Positions 17,690-25,389 of a DNA stretch of 36,603 nt are shown here, piece by piece; within the stretch, counting starts at the first letter, position 1, and every line of letters begins with the position of its first letter. Below the pieces are notes generated by a model. The model ran no database searches. It had not been told where the DNA came from and was given only the letters and a program-made list of their open reading frames with translations. The DNA lies in assembly GCA_031255855.1 (NCBI GenBank), contig JAIRRS010000014.1:1-36603 (forward strand), written 5' to 3'. Made by a program: the position numbers and the translations under genes. This stretch comes from Tannerellaceae bacterium (GTDB taxonomy: Bacteria; Bacteroidota; Bacteroidia; Bacteroidales; Tannerellaceae).

Positions 17690-19483
17690 ATGGAAAAAGT
17701 ATATGAATACTACAAAAACAATATCGAAGCATATTCCCGTCGCGTAGACGGATTACGAAAGAAAATACACCTTCTCGGCACTATCCGTTTGCTTATAGTC
17801 ATAGCGGCAGTAATTACCACTTGGTTTTTATGGTCGTTGAACTGGCAAATTATTACAGGGGCTTTATTGCTTTTTGCCATTCCTTTTGCCACATTGATGA
17901 TTTATCATTCCATATTTTCTAATCAAAAAGCATATTCCGAAGCACTTGTTAAGCTTTGCAAAAATGAACTAAATGGATTAGACTATGATTTCAGCGCTTT
18001 CGACGGTGCGCCGGAAAAAATAAACAGCGAACATTCCTTCAGTCTGGACTTGGATCTCTTTGGCGAACGTTCTTTTTATCAATCAATAAACCGTACGGTT
18101 ACTTCTATCGGGAGAGAGTTGTTAGCCAACTGGTTTATTAATCCGCTGTCAGACAAAAACGAGATTTTAAAACGCCAGGAAGCAGTCAGGGAGCTATCTA
18201 CGTTGTCGCAACTCAGGCAATATTTTTACGTCACAGGGATATTACCCAAAGAAAAAAATGAAGATTTAGACCTGCTGGATCGTTTAGTAAATATGCCTGC
18301 TTATTTTGCAAACAACCGTATCTGGAAAATCTCCATCTGGGTGGTTCCGGTTGTTTGGATTTGCTTATTTGTTCTATTGGGGATTAATCTAATTAACCCA
18401 ACGGTATTTGGAGCAATATTTGTCGTGAGTTTCCTTATGGCTTATGCGCCTATTAAGAAAATTAATAAGATATATGGTACAGTCAATAAAATGGAGAAAA
18501 TCCTGGCTACATATGCCCAATTGATGAAATCCATCGAAGGAGATGCATTCCAATCCAAACTATTGTCGGAAATCAGCCGGTTGTTGGTTCATAAAAACAT
18601 AACTGCCTCAAAAGCCATCCGGAAACTATCGTCCCATATCGGTACATTGGATCAAAGAGGAACGCTAACGGGCGTATTACTAAATATCTTTACATTCCGG
18701 GACATCCGCGCTGTTATTTCCATCGAAAAATGGAATATGAATTACGGGAAGTGCATAAAACAATGGTTCAACACCCTGGCACAATTTGACGCGCTTAGTT
18801 CTCTCGGCGGGTTTTATTTTAACCATCCCGATTATACGTTTCCGGAAATAACAGACAGCTACTTTAAAATGTCAGGGAAATCAATAGGACACCCCTTAAT
18901 ACCACGCAACATATGCGTTAAAAACGATATTTCCATTGATGAAAATCCTTTTTTCTTAATAATCACCGGAGCTAATATGGCTGGAAAAAGTACCTATCTA
19001 AGGACTGTTGGATTAAACTTCCTTTTATCTTGCATAGGCGCTCCTGTTTGTGCCGATAAGTTAACGGTTTACCCGGCTAAATTAGTGACCAGTCTCCGTA
19101 CTTCGGACTCCTTGGTAAGTAATGAATCATATTTCTTTGCCGAATTAAAAAGGCTTAAGATGATTATCGACAGGCTACAATCCGCGGAAGAGCTGTTTAT
19201 CATCCTCGACGAAATATTAAAAGGAACTAATTCTATTGATAAACAGAAAGGCTCCTTCGCATTAATGAAACAATTGATAACATGCGATACTTGCGGGATT
19301 ATCGCTACCCATGATCTGGCTTTGGGTTCGTTGGAAGAAGAATTTCCCACTCAAATAAAAAACTTCCGCTTTGAAGCCGACATAACAAACGACGAATTAA
19401 CCTTCTCTTATAAGCTTCGTGAAGGTATCGCACAAAATATGAATGCCTGCTTCCTGATGAAAAAAATGGGAATCACGGTTTAA
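17690..19483 (+). CDS. Membrane-anchored MutS-family ATPase
   Basis: The 597-residue protein has a clear MutS-type ATPase domain in its last third: Walker A TGANMAGKST (426–435), DSLVSNESYFFAEL (473–486), Walker B FIILDEILKGT (503–513) and the ATHD histidine (540). Before it come a MutS-core-like helical part (about 120–400) and two pairs of predicted membrane helices, near 28–75 and 210–260. There is no mismatch-recognition domain with the Phe-x-Glu motif and no Smr nuclease domain. It is therefore not a canonical MutS or MutS2 mismatch-repair protein. Proteins of this build are common in Bacteroidetes and usually mis-annotated as mismatch repair; their task is not known to me. It is encoded alone, divergent from pldA and convergent with the M48 gene (13 bases). 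Confidence 0.85.
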   Translation: MEKVYEYYKNNIEAYSRRVDGLRKKIHLLGTIRLLIVIAAVITTWFLWSLNWQIITGALLLFAIPFATLMIYHSIFSNQKAYSEALVKLCKNELNGLDYDFSAFDGAPEKINSEHSFSLDLDLFGERSFYQSINRTVTSIGRELLANWFINPLSDKNEILKRQEAVRELSTLSQLRQYFYVTGILPKEKNEDLDLLDRLVNMPAYFANNRIWKISIWVVPVVWICLFVLLGINLINPTVFGAIFVVSFLMAYAPIKKINKIYGTVNKMEKILATYAQLMKSIEGDAFQSKLLSEISRLLVHKNITASKAIRKLSSHIGTLDQRGTLTGVLLNIFTFRDIRAVISIEKWNMNYGKCIKQWFNTLAQFDALSSLGGFYFNHPDYTFPEITDSYFKMSGKSIGHPLIPRNICVKNDISIDENPFFLIITGANMAGKSTYLRTVGLNFLLSCIGAPVCADKLTVYPAKLVTSLRTSDSLVSNESYFFAELKRLKMIIDRLQSAEELFIILDEILKGTNSIDKQKGSFALMKQLITCDTCGIIATHDLALGSLEEEFPTQIKNFRFEADITNDELTFSYKLREGIAQNMNACFLMKKMGITV

Positions 19484-19496
19484 TGGCAATCAATCA

Positions 19497-20291
19497 TTAC
19501 TTCTTATAGTATTTCAAGGCTTCCGGCAGATACTTCCGAAGTTCGGTAATACGGTTGACATCGCTGGGGTGTGTACTCATAAACTCGGGTATCCCGCCTT
19601 CTTTTCCCTGCGCCATCTTCTGCCAGAAAGAAACAGCCGCCTGTGGGTTATACCCGGCAATAGCCATAAATATCAATCCCATATGGTCGGCTTCGTACTC
19701 ATGTTTACGTGAATAAGGAAGCATTATTCCATATTGGGTACCCAAACCATATACTGTTCCGGCAATGTTTTGCACGGCAGAAGACGTTCCGCTTATGGCA
19801 GTCCCCAACACAGCGGCGCCATATTCAGTCATTAATTGCTGGCTCATACGTTCGTTTGAATGTTTGGCCACGGCGTGAGCCACTTCATGACCCATAATCG
19901 CCGCCAGTTCATCGTCGGACGCAATATATTTCATAATGCCTTCATATACGACAATTTTGCCACCCGGCATGCAAAAAGCATTTACGTCCGCACTTTGCAC
20001 AAGATTAAATTCCCAGGAAAAGTTCTTGATTTCCGATTCCAATCCATTCGTTCTCAAATAAGTTTCCGTAGCCGCAGCAATATTTTTCCCTACCCGTACG
20101 ACTTGGTTGGTCATCGTTTGGTTGGCCGAACGTTTAGCCGATTTCATATAATTATCATATTGCGTCAAACTAGCTGTCAGCACTTCCTGGTCGCCAACTA
20201 ACAAAACTTGCCTGCGTCCTGTTAAAGGTACACTTCCACAACTACTTAATAACAGTAGCGTTGTAACAAATAAACCGATAAACCGCTTCAT
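19497..20291 (-). CDS. M48 family metallopeptidase lipoprotein
   Basis: The 264-residue protein begins with a lipoprotein signal (LLLLSSC, cysteine 18), followed by the usual GSVPLTGRRQVLLV. The zinc site is GHEVAHAVAKH (HExxH at 135–139), with the third ligand in HEYEADHMG (about 198–202). The C-terminal FMSTHPSDVNRI segment carries the histidine found in BepA/LoiP-type proteases. It should sit in the periplasm facing the outer membrane and degrade misassembled envelope proteins, as BepA and LoiP do in E. coli. It lacks the TPR domain of BepA and is closer in size to LoiP. A TTG-N20-TATTTTTG promoter lies upstream on the same strand. Confidence 0.9.
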   Translation of the reverse strand: MKRFIGLFVTTLLLLSSCGSVPLTGRRQVLLVGDQEVLTASLTQYDNYMKSAKRSANQTMTNQVVRVGKNIAAATETYLRTNGLESEIKNFSWEFNLVQSADVNAFCMPGGKIVVYEGIMKYIASDDELAAIMGHEVAHAVAKHSNERMSQQLMTEYGAAVLGTAISGTSSAVQNIAGTVYGLGTQYGIMLPYSRKHEYEADHMGLIFMAIAGYNPQAAVSFWQKMAQGKEGGIPEFMSTHPSDVNRITELRKYLPEALKYYKK

Positions 20292-20322
20292 GTTGCTTTT
20301 CTTTTATAACGTGAATATTATA

Positions 20323-20353
20323 CAAAAATATATTTGTTTTTTTAAATCACCAA
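20323..20353 (-). promoter_or_regulatory. Promoter of the M48 protease gene
   Basis: On the leftward strand TTG (20351–20353), a 20-base spacer and TATTTTTG (20323–20330) fit the Bacteroidetes promoter. The -7 box is 31 bases before the ATG at 20291. Confidence 0.55.
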
Positions 20354-20440
20354 TAAACAACGTTTATATTTAGATTGTTAAATCGTTCTTTTATAAAGTT
20401 TTGCCATATCAATTACCCCGACTCTCCATTTATAAAATCA

Positions 20441-20545
20441 TAAAAAGCCGTCCTGCCTCACGGTAAGACGGCTATAGTAACTACATAATAATTATGAACA
20501 AAGGGTTTAGCGACCCTAACCCAAACCTTTTTTACCTTAAATATA
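20441..20545 (-). ncRNA. Possible small structured RNA ending in an intrinsic terminator
   Basis: On the leftward strand a hairpin pairs AGCCGTC with GACGGCT (20446–20452 with 20467–20473). It has an inner CC-GTGA-GG stem-loop (a GNRA-type tetraloop) and is followed by five T (the A run at 20442–20446). This is a convincing terminator, yet no leftward gene lies between it and argR. About 30 bases upstream on the same strand, GGGTTAG/CTAAACCC (about 20503–20522) forms another stem, flanked by AAAGGTTT and AAACCCTTT. The simplest reading is a short leftward RNA of roughly 100 bases, or a prematurely terminated leader far upstream of the M48 gene. No clear promoter was found, so the 5' end is uncertain. 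Confidence 0.35.
20442..20473 (-). terminator. Intrinsic terminator without an upstream gene
   Basis: A seven-base-pair GC-rich stem (AGCCGTC/GACGGCT) is capped by an internal loop and a CC-GTGA-GG tip, followed by T5 on the leftward strand. On the + strand the hairpin is followed by ATAG, so it does not end rightward transcripts. Confidence 0.65.
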
Positions 20546-20761
20546 ATACCATACAAATTTTTCTATAATCTCATATGTATTAGACTTTTCCACTTTAAAA
20601 ACGTTTAATGGAAAAATCTCTTTTTACCGTTTTGTTTCTATGAGTATTTTGTTATATAACATAATATCCCTGATTATTGTTTTGAAATACAGACCATTAT
20701 TCGATTCAACATTGTACAAAACGACAAAAATTCAATAAATATTTAAAATTAATCCTACAAT

Positions 20762-20775
20762 TGCATATTTATTCA
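20762..20775. promoter_or_regulatory. ARG-box-like operator, upstream copy
   Basis: TGCATATTTATTCA matches the ArgR half-site pair TGAAT-N4-ATTCA known from E. coli and Bacillus in all but one position. It lies just upstream of the argR -7 box. Its right part also forms an exact 13-bp inverted repeat (20765–20777) with 20803–20815. Confidence 0.6.
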
Positions 20776-20786
20776 AATACAAACAG

Positions 20787-20794
20787 TATATTTG
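20787..20794 (+). promoter_or_regulatory. -7 promoter element of the arginine operon
   Basis: TATATTTG is a perfect TAnnTTTG, 26 bases before the argR ATG. A TTG at 20761–20763 stands 23 bases upstream, slightly further than usual. ARG-box-like sites lie on both sides. Confidence 0.6.
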
Positions 20795-20804
20795 CAATCA
20801 TTTT

Positions 20805-20818
20805 TGAATAAATATACA
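20805..20818. promoter_or_regulatory. ARG-box-like operator, downstream copy
   Basis: TGAATAAATATACA again differs from TGAAT-N4-ATTCA in one position. It occupies the leader just before the argR start codon, 43 bases from the first box (centre to centre, about four helical turns). ArgR bound to both would bracket the transcription start. Confidence 0.6.
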
Positions 20819-20820
20819 AG

Positions 20821-21264
20821 ATGAGTGTTAGAAAAGAACGGTTAGACGCTATATGCGGAATCATTCAGACGGAAGTAATTTGCAACCAGGAAGAATTACT
20901 GAAGCGGCTGGAAACAAAAGGTTTTACCATTACCCAAGCTACACTCTCGCGGGATATAAAACAACTAAAAATTGCCCGGATGCATGATGGGAACGACAAC
21001 TATGTATACCGCCTTCCCGACCCTTCGTTGCAAGCCTCCCATTCTACGGAGCGACCCAAGATTCATCCCAATATTGAATTTTCAGGCAATCTGATAGTTA
21101 TAAAAACACGTCCGGGATATGCTATGGGAATAGCTTCCGATATAGATTCGAATGCACCACACGAGATATTGGCAACTATTGCAGGCGACGATACTATTTT
21201 AGTCATTCCCCGCGAAGGGTACAAACGAGAGAATATAGCCGAGGCTATCGCCCGGTTCATCTAA
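20821..21264 (+). CDS. argR: Arginine repressor
   Basis: ArgR represses arginine synthesis when arginine is plentiful; it works as a hexamer. The 147 residues match the family length. The N-terminal winged helix (1–70) carries the recognition segment TITQATLSRDIKQLKI. The C-terminal domain (about 80–147) contains GYAMGIASDID and the GDDTILVIPREGY segment near the arginine-binding and oligomerisation site. The gene is first in the operon argR–GNAT–argG–argC–argD and has ARG-box-like sites around its own promoter, so it very likely controls itself and the whole operon. Confidence 0.93.
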   Translation: MSVRKERLDAICGIIQTEVICNQEELLKRLETKGFTITQATLSRDIKQLKIARMHDGNDNYVYRLPDPSLQASHSTERPKIHPNIEFSGNLIVIKTRPGYAMGIASDIDSNAPHEILATIAGDDTILVIPREGYKRENIAEAIARFI

Positions 21265-21295
21265 TAAATGAACGTTGATAATCCATACTACATAA

Positions 21296-21913
21296 ATGGC
21301 AAAGAAAATTAATAAAAAAGAAGAAAGTATATACGACATCGATGTAATGGTAGCTGATGCTTCATTCGAAATATATGTAGATACAATATTGGAAACTATT
21401 GAAGCGGCAGCCAGTGTGAGAGGCACTGGTATTGCCAGGCGTACCCACGATTATATCACTCAGAAAATGAAAGAAGGCAAGGCGATCATAGCTTTAGCAG
21501 GAGATGAATTTGCCGGTTTTACCTATATTGAGTCATGGGGCAACAAACAATATGTTGCTACTTCGGGTCTCATCGTAGTAGAAAAGTTTAGGAAAAAAGG
21601 GTTGGCTAAACGGATTAAAGAAGCTTCTTTTGCACTTGCCCGCTTGCGTTGGCCAAAAGCAAAACTGTTTAGTCTCACATCAGGTAGCGCAGTAATGAAA
21701 ATGAATACGGAACTGGGATATGTACCCGTTACATTCAGTGAACTCACTGATGACGAAGCATTTTGGAGAGCGTGTGAAGGATGTGTGAATCACGACATAT
21801 TACTCCGGACAGACAGAAAGTATTGTATTTGCACAGCTATGCTATACGACCCCAATCCCCCTGCAATATCTCCCAAAGGAGGAAGTATAAAAAGAAATAA
21901 TAAAACAAAATAA
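21296..21913 (+). CDS. GNAT acyltransferase, likely N-acyl(succinyl)glutamate synthase
   Basis: The 205-residue protein shows a GNAT fold: VATSGLIVVEKFRKKGLAKRI (about 87–107) is strand 4 with the acyl-CoA pyrophosphate loop, and KLFSLTSGSAVMKMNTELGY (about 123–142) is the following strand and helix. Its position between argR and argG, the lack of any ArgA or ArgJ in the window, and the known use of succinylated intermediates in Bacteroides arginine synthesis make it the likely first enzyme. From memory, genetics in Bacteroides thetaiotaomicron gave the gene at this position that role. The C-terminal part has four cysteines (160, 163, 177, 179; CEGC and CIC) that could bind zinc, unusual for a GNAT. 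The N-terminal lysine-rich 12 residues are probably disordered. It starts 31 bases after argR and ends 13 before argG. Confidence 0.75.
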   Translation: MAKKINKKEESIYDIDVMVADASFEIYVDTILETIEAAASVRGTGIARRTHDYITQKMKEGKAIIALAGDEFAGFTYIESWGNKQYVATSGLIVVEKFRKKGLAKRIKEASFALARLRWPKAKLFSLTSGSAVMKMNTELGYVPVTFSELTDDEAFWRACEGCVNHDILLRTDRKYCICTAMLYDPNPPAISPKGGSIKRNNKTK

Positions 21914-21926
21914 CGAATAGAAAATC

Positions 21927-23123
21927 ATGAAAAAGAAAGTAGTATTAGCATTCAGTGGCGGGTTGGATACGTCCTATTGTGCCATGTATTTGTCTAAAGA
22001 CATGGGTTATGAAGTATATACAGCTCTTGCCAATACCGGCGGATTCACGGAAGAAGAATGTAAAGCCATTGAAGAAAGGGCTTACCGCCTGGGTGCCGTA
22101 AAACACGTTACCCTCAATATCGAACAGGAATATTATGAAAAGAGTATTAAATACATGGTATTCGGGAATGTATTACGCAACGGCACCTATCCCATTTCTG
22201 TAAGTTCCGAACGCATTTTCCAGGCACTGGCTACGATTCAATATGCAAAAGAAATAGGGGCCGACGCAGTTGCTCACGGAAGTACCGGCGCTGGTAATGA
22301 CCAGGTTCGTTTCGATCTTACATTTAATGTGTTGGCTCCCGAAATGGAAATCATTACTCCTACCCGCGACAGAAACTTGAGCCGCGAATACGAAATCAAC
22401 TACCTGAAAGAAAACGGCTACGAAGCTGATTTCAAGAAAATGGAATATTCCATTAACAAAGGCCTTTGGGGAACAAGCGTGGGTGGCAAGGAAACGCTAC
22501 ATTCCAACCAGACATTACCAGACACCGCATATCCTTCGCAATTGGAGATCGATGATGATGAAACAGAAGAAGACATCCACATTGATTTCACAAATGGAGA
22601 AATTTCCGGTGTAAACGGTGTGTCGTATAAAAATAAAGTAGATGCTATCCGCAAAGTAGAAGAATTAGGCGCTCGTTGGGCGATCGGACGCGACATGCAT
22701 GTTGGCGATACCATAATCGGTATCAAAGGACGTGTAGGTTTTGAGGCAGCCGGATCACTTTTGATAATCAATGCGCACAAACTTCTGGAAAAACATACTC
22801 TTACCAAGTGGCAACAATATTGGAAAGACCAGATCGGAAACTGGTATGGCATGTTCCTCCACGAAGCTCAATACCTTGAACCGGTTATGCGCGACATGGA
22901 AGCCTTCCTGCAAAGTACACAAAAGAATGTAACCGGACGCGTAATCATTACACTCCGTCCATATACATACACATTAGTAGGAATTGAAAGCGAACACGAC
23001 CTGATGAAAAGCGATTTCGGCGTATATGGCGAAGAACAAAAAGCCTGGACAGCCGACGATGCCAAAGGGTTCACCAAGATACTAGGCAACCAGATGAAAA
23101 TATATTATAACGTTAATCATTAA
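21927..23123 (+). CDS. argG: Argininosuccinate synthase
   Basis: ArgG joins citrulline and aspartate with ATP to argininosuccinate in the cytoplasm. The 398-residue protein starts with the PP-loop LAFSGGLDTSYCAMYL (about 7–22) that binds ATP. GSTGAGNDQVRFDL and EYSINKGLWGTSVGGKE contribute to the citrulline and aspartate sites. The length is normal. It lies 13 bases after the GNAT gene and 10 bases before argC, tight spacing that implies one transcript. Confidence 0.97.
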   Translation: MKKKVVLAFSGGLDTSYCAMYLSKDMGYEVYTALANTGGFTEEECKAIEERAYRLGAVKHVTLNIEQEYYEKSIKYMVFGNVLRNGTYPISVSSERIFQALATIQYAKEIGADAVAHGSTGAGNDQVRFDLTFNVLAPEMEIITPTRDRNLSREYEINYLKENGYEADFKKMEYSINKGLWGTSVGGKETLHSNQTLPDTAYPSQLEIDDDETEEDIHIDFTNGEISGVNGVSYKNKVDAIRKVEELGARWAIGRDMHVGDTIIGIKGRVGFEAAGSLLIINAHKLLEKHTLTKWQQYWKDQIGNWYGMFLHEAQYLEPVMRDMEAFLQSTQKNVTGRVIITLRPYTYTLVGIESEHDLMKSDFGVYGEEQKAWTADDAKGFTKILGNQMKIYYNVNH

Positions 23124-23133
23124 TGTCAAAAAC

Positions 23134-24102
23134 ATGATTAAAATTGGAATTATTGGTGGCGCCGGATATACGGCAGGTGAGTTGATACGTTTATTGATTA
23201 ATCATCCCGATGCCGAAATAGTTTTTATAAACAGTTCCAGTAATGCTGGAAATAAAATAACGGATGTCCACGCGGGATTATACGGTGAAACAGATTTAGT
23301 ATTCACCCATGAACTGCCCCTGAACGATATTGATCTACTGTTTTTCTGTACGGCACACGGTGACACAAAGAAATTCATGGACTCGCACCCGGTTCCTGAA
23401 ACATTGAAAATCATCGATTTGTCAACAGATTACCGCATCAAAAGCGAAGAACATGACTTTATTTACGGACTACCGGAACTAAACCGACGGCAGATATGCA
23501 AATCTACACACGTAGCCAATCCGGGATGTTTCGCCACCTGCATCCAATTAGGTATCCTCCCGCTTGCCAAGCATTTGATGTTGAACAGCGAAATCCATGT
23601 AAATGCCATCACGGGTTCGACAGGCGCTGGGGTAAAACCTTCGCCTGCCACACATTTTAGTTGGCGAAACGATAATATCTCGGTCTACAAACCATTCGAA
23701 CATCAGCATTTGGCAGAGATAAAACAAAGCCTTACCCAACTGCAAAATAGTTTCCATAGTTCCATCAACTTTATTCCGGTACGGGGTAATTTCTCTCGCG
23801 GTATCTTTGCCACAACATACGTTGATACCAAGATTGAACTGGAGGAATTCCGACGAATCTACGCGGAATATTACAATGACCATTCGTTTACATTCATCAC
23901 CGATAAAAACCCGGACTTAAAACAAGTGGTCAACACCAACAAATGTTTAATCCATTTGCAAAAGTTCGGAAACAAGCTCTTAATCATTTCTATGATAGAC
24001 AATCTGCTGAAAGGCGCCAGCGGCCAGGCCGTCCATAACATGAACCTGCTTTTCAACCTCGAAGAAACAGTAGGTCTTCATTTGAAACCTTCAGCGTTTT
24101 AA
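23134..24102 (+). CDS. argC: N-acyl-gamma-glutamyl-phosphate reductase
   Basis: ArgC reduces the acylated glutamyl phosphate with NADPH to the semialdehyde. The protein of 322 residues begins with the dinucleotide-binding loop GIIGGAGYTAGEL (6–18). The catalytic cysteine is in NPGCFATCIQL (residue 132). A histidine-bearing segment FIPVRGNFSRGIFAT, with the downstream NLLKGASGQAVHNMN, completes the family pattern. In this phylum the substrate is probably the N-succinyl rather than the N-acetyl form; the sequence alone does not decide it. It sits 10 bases after argG and 27 before the argD start. Confidence 0.95.
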   Translation: MIKIGIIGGAGYTAGELIRLLINHPDAEIVFINSSSNAGNKITDVHAGLYGETDLVFTHELPLNDIDLLFFCTAHGDTKKFMDSHPVPETLKIIDLSTDYRIKSEEHDFIYGLPELNRRQICKSTHVANPGCFATCIQLGILPLAKHLMLNSEIHVNAITGSTGAGVKPSPATHFSWRNDNISVYKPFEHQHLAEIKQSLTQLQNSFHSSINFIPVRGNFSRGIFATTYVDTKIELEEFRRIYAEYYNDHSFTFITDKNPDLKQVVNTNKCLIHLQKFGNKLLIISMIDNLLKGASGQAVHNMNLLFNLEETVGLHLKPSAF

Positions 24103-24129
24103 TAACAGTTGACAACTAACAATTTGCAT

Positions 24130-25263
24130 ATGAAATTATTCGACGTATATCCTTTATTTAATATAGAAATAGTAAAAGGGAAAGGTTGCCATGTATGGGA
24201 TACGGAAGGCACGGAATACCTTGATTTATATGGCGGACATGCGGTTATTTCCGTAGGGCATAGCCATCCGGCCTTCGTATTGGCCATTACAGAGCAAGTA
24301 AATAAATTGGCATTTTATTCAAACTCGGTAATCAATAGCCTGCAACAAAAGCTGGCCGATAAATTGGGAAAAGCATCTGGGTATGATGATTATGCCCTTT
24401 TCCTAATCAATACAGGAGCTGAAGCAAACGAAAATGCCTTGAAATTGGCATCGTTCCATAACGGGAAAAAACGGGTGATTGCTTTCAAACATTCTTTCCA
24501 TGGAAGAACGTCTGCCGCCGTACGCGTAACCGACAATCCGTCTATCATTGCACCTGTAAATGAAGGGTTACCTGTTACATACCTTCCGTTGAACGACCCT
24601 TATTTAGTAGAAACCGAACTGAAAAAAGGAGATGTTTCTTCTCTCATTATTGAAGGAATTCAGGGAGTCGGCGGCATACAAGTACCTTCCAATGAGTTTA
24701 TGCAATCGCTTCGTGAGCTTTGTACCCAATATAATGTATGCATGATTGTTGACGAAATTCAATCCGGCTACGGAAGAAGCGGAAAGTTCTTCGCCCATCA
24801 ATATGCCGGTATTCGTCCGGATATTATTACAGTCGCCAAAGGGATTGCCAACGGGTTTCCAATGGGAGCCGTATTAATCAGCCCGATGTTTAAGGCTGTT
24901 TACGGAATGCTTGGCACCACTTTCGGAGGAAACCACCTGGCATGTGCGGCAGCTATCGCCGTATTAGACATTATGGAAAATGAAAAACTCATTGAAAACG
25001 TAAATACCGTAGGAAATTACCTGATGGGGGAACTTCGCCAACTACCTGGAATCAAAGAATTGCGGGGGCGCGGTTTAATAATAGGTATTGAGTTTGAGGA
25101 GTCAATCAAAGAAGTAAGAAGTAAACTCCTTTTTGAAGAAAAAGTCTTTACCGGAGTTGCCGGAACAAATACAATCCGCCTACTCCCTCCTTTATCTCTG
25201 ACATTGGAAGAGGCGGAAGATTTTATGAAAAGGTTTAAAAAAGTTCATCCTTCAACTCTCTGA
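24130..25263 (+). CDS. argD: N-acyl(acetyl/succinyl)ornithine aminotransferase
   Basis: ArgD transfers an amino group from glutamate to the acylated semialdehyde, giving acylornithine. From the ATG at 24130 it has 377 residues, normal for class-III aminotransferases; a TTG at 24109 is in frame but less likely. NTGAEANENALKLA (94–107) is the phosphate-binding segment, IVDEIQSGYGRSG (206–218) carries the PLP-contacting aspartate, and VAKGIANGFPMG holds the PLP lysine (237). It is the last gene of the operon. In several relatives proC follows at this point; here a terminator does. Confidence 0.93.
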   Translation: MKLFDVYPLFNIEIVKGKGCHVWDTEGTEYLDLYGGHAVISVGHSHPAFVLAITEQVNKLAFYSNSVINSLQQKLADKLGKASGYDDYALFLINTGAEANENALKLASFHNGKKRVIAFKHSFHGRTSAAVRVTDNPSIIAPVNEGLPVTYLPLNDPYLVETELKKGDVSSLIIEGIQGVGGIQVPSNEFMQSLRELCTQYNVCMIVDEIQSGYGRSGKFFAHQYAGIRPDIITVAKGIANGFPMGAVLISPMFKAVYGMLGTTFGGNHLACAAAIAVLDIMENEKLIENVNTVGNYLMGELRQLPGIKELRGRGLIIGIEFEESIKEVRSKLLFEEKVFTGVAGTNTIRLLPPLSLTLEEAEDFMKRFKKVHPSTL

Positions 25264-25303
25264 AGGAGGAGTACGGTATTATCACTCTCCTTTGGGTCAT
25301 TAA

Positions 25304-25344
25304 AAAAGACGGTAATGTTCTCGTGAGAAACATTACCGTCTTTT
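25304..25344. terminator. Bidirectional terminator between argD and glmM
   Basis: A perfect 16-bp stem (25304–25319 with 25329–25344; arm AAAAGACGGTAATGTT) with a nine-base loop has A and T tracts on both ends. It can therefore stop the arginine operon from the left and the sigma–glmM cluster from the right. It lies 41 bases beyond argD and 46 beyond glmM. Confidence 0.9.
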
Positions 25345-25389
25345 ATTATTATCCTTTTTTAGGAAAACTTTCTTGGGCTTTCCTTGATT

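Larger units (their letters stand above)
20354..20761. other. AT-rich gap between the M48 gene and argR
   Basis: Besides the terminator and possible small RNA at 20441–20545, the stretch 20546–20761 is AT-rich and shows no gene, repeat or hairpin that I can support. An ATG at 20494 opens a 24-codon + strand frame through the second stem (MNKGFSDPNPNLFYLK and so on), with no evidence for translation. Confidence 0.5.

Noticed and set aside
20512..20522. Telomere-like CCCTAACCC string
   Set aside because: A single occurrence that forms one side of a local hairpin; no tandem repeat, so chance.
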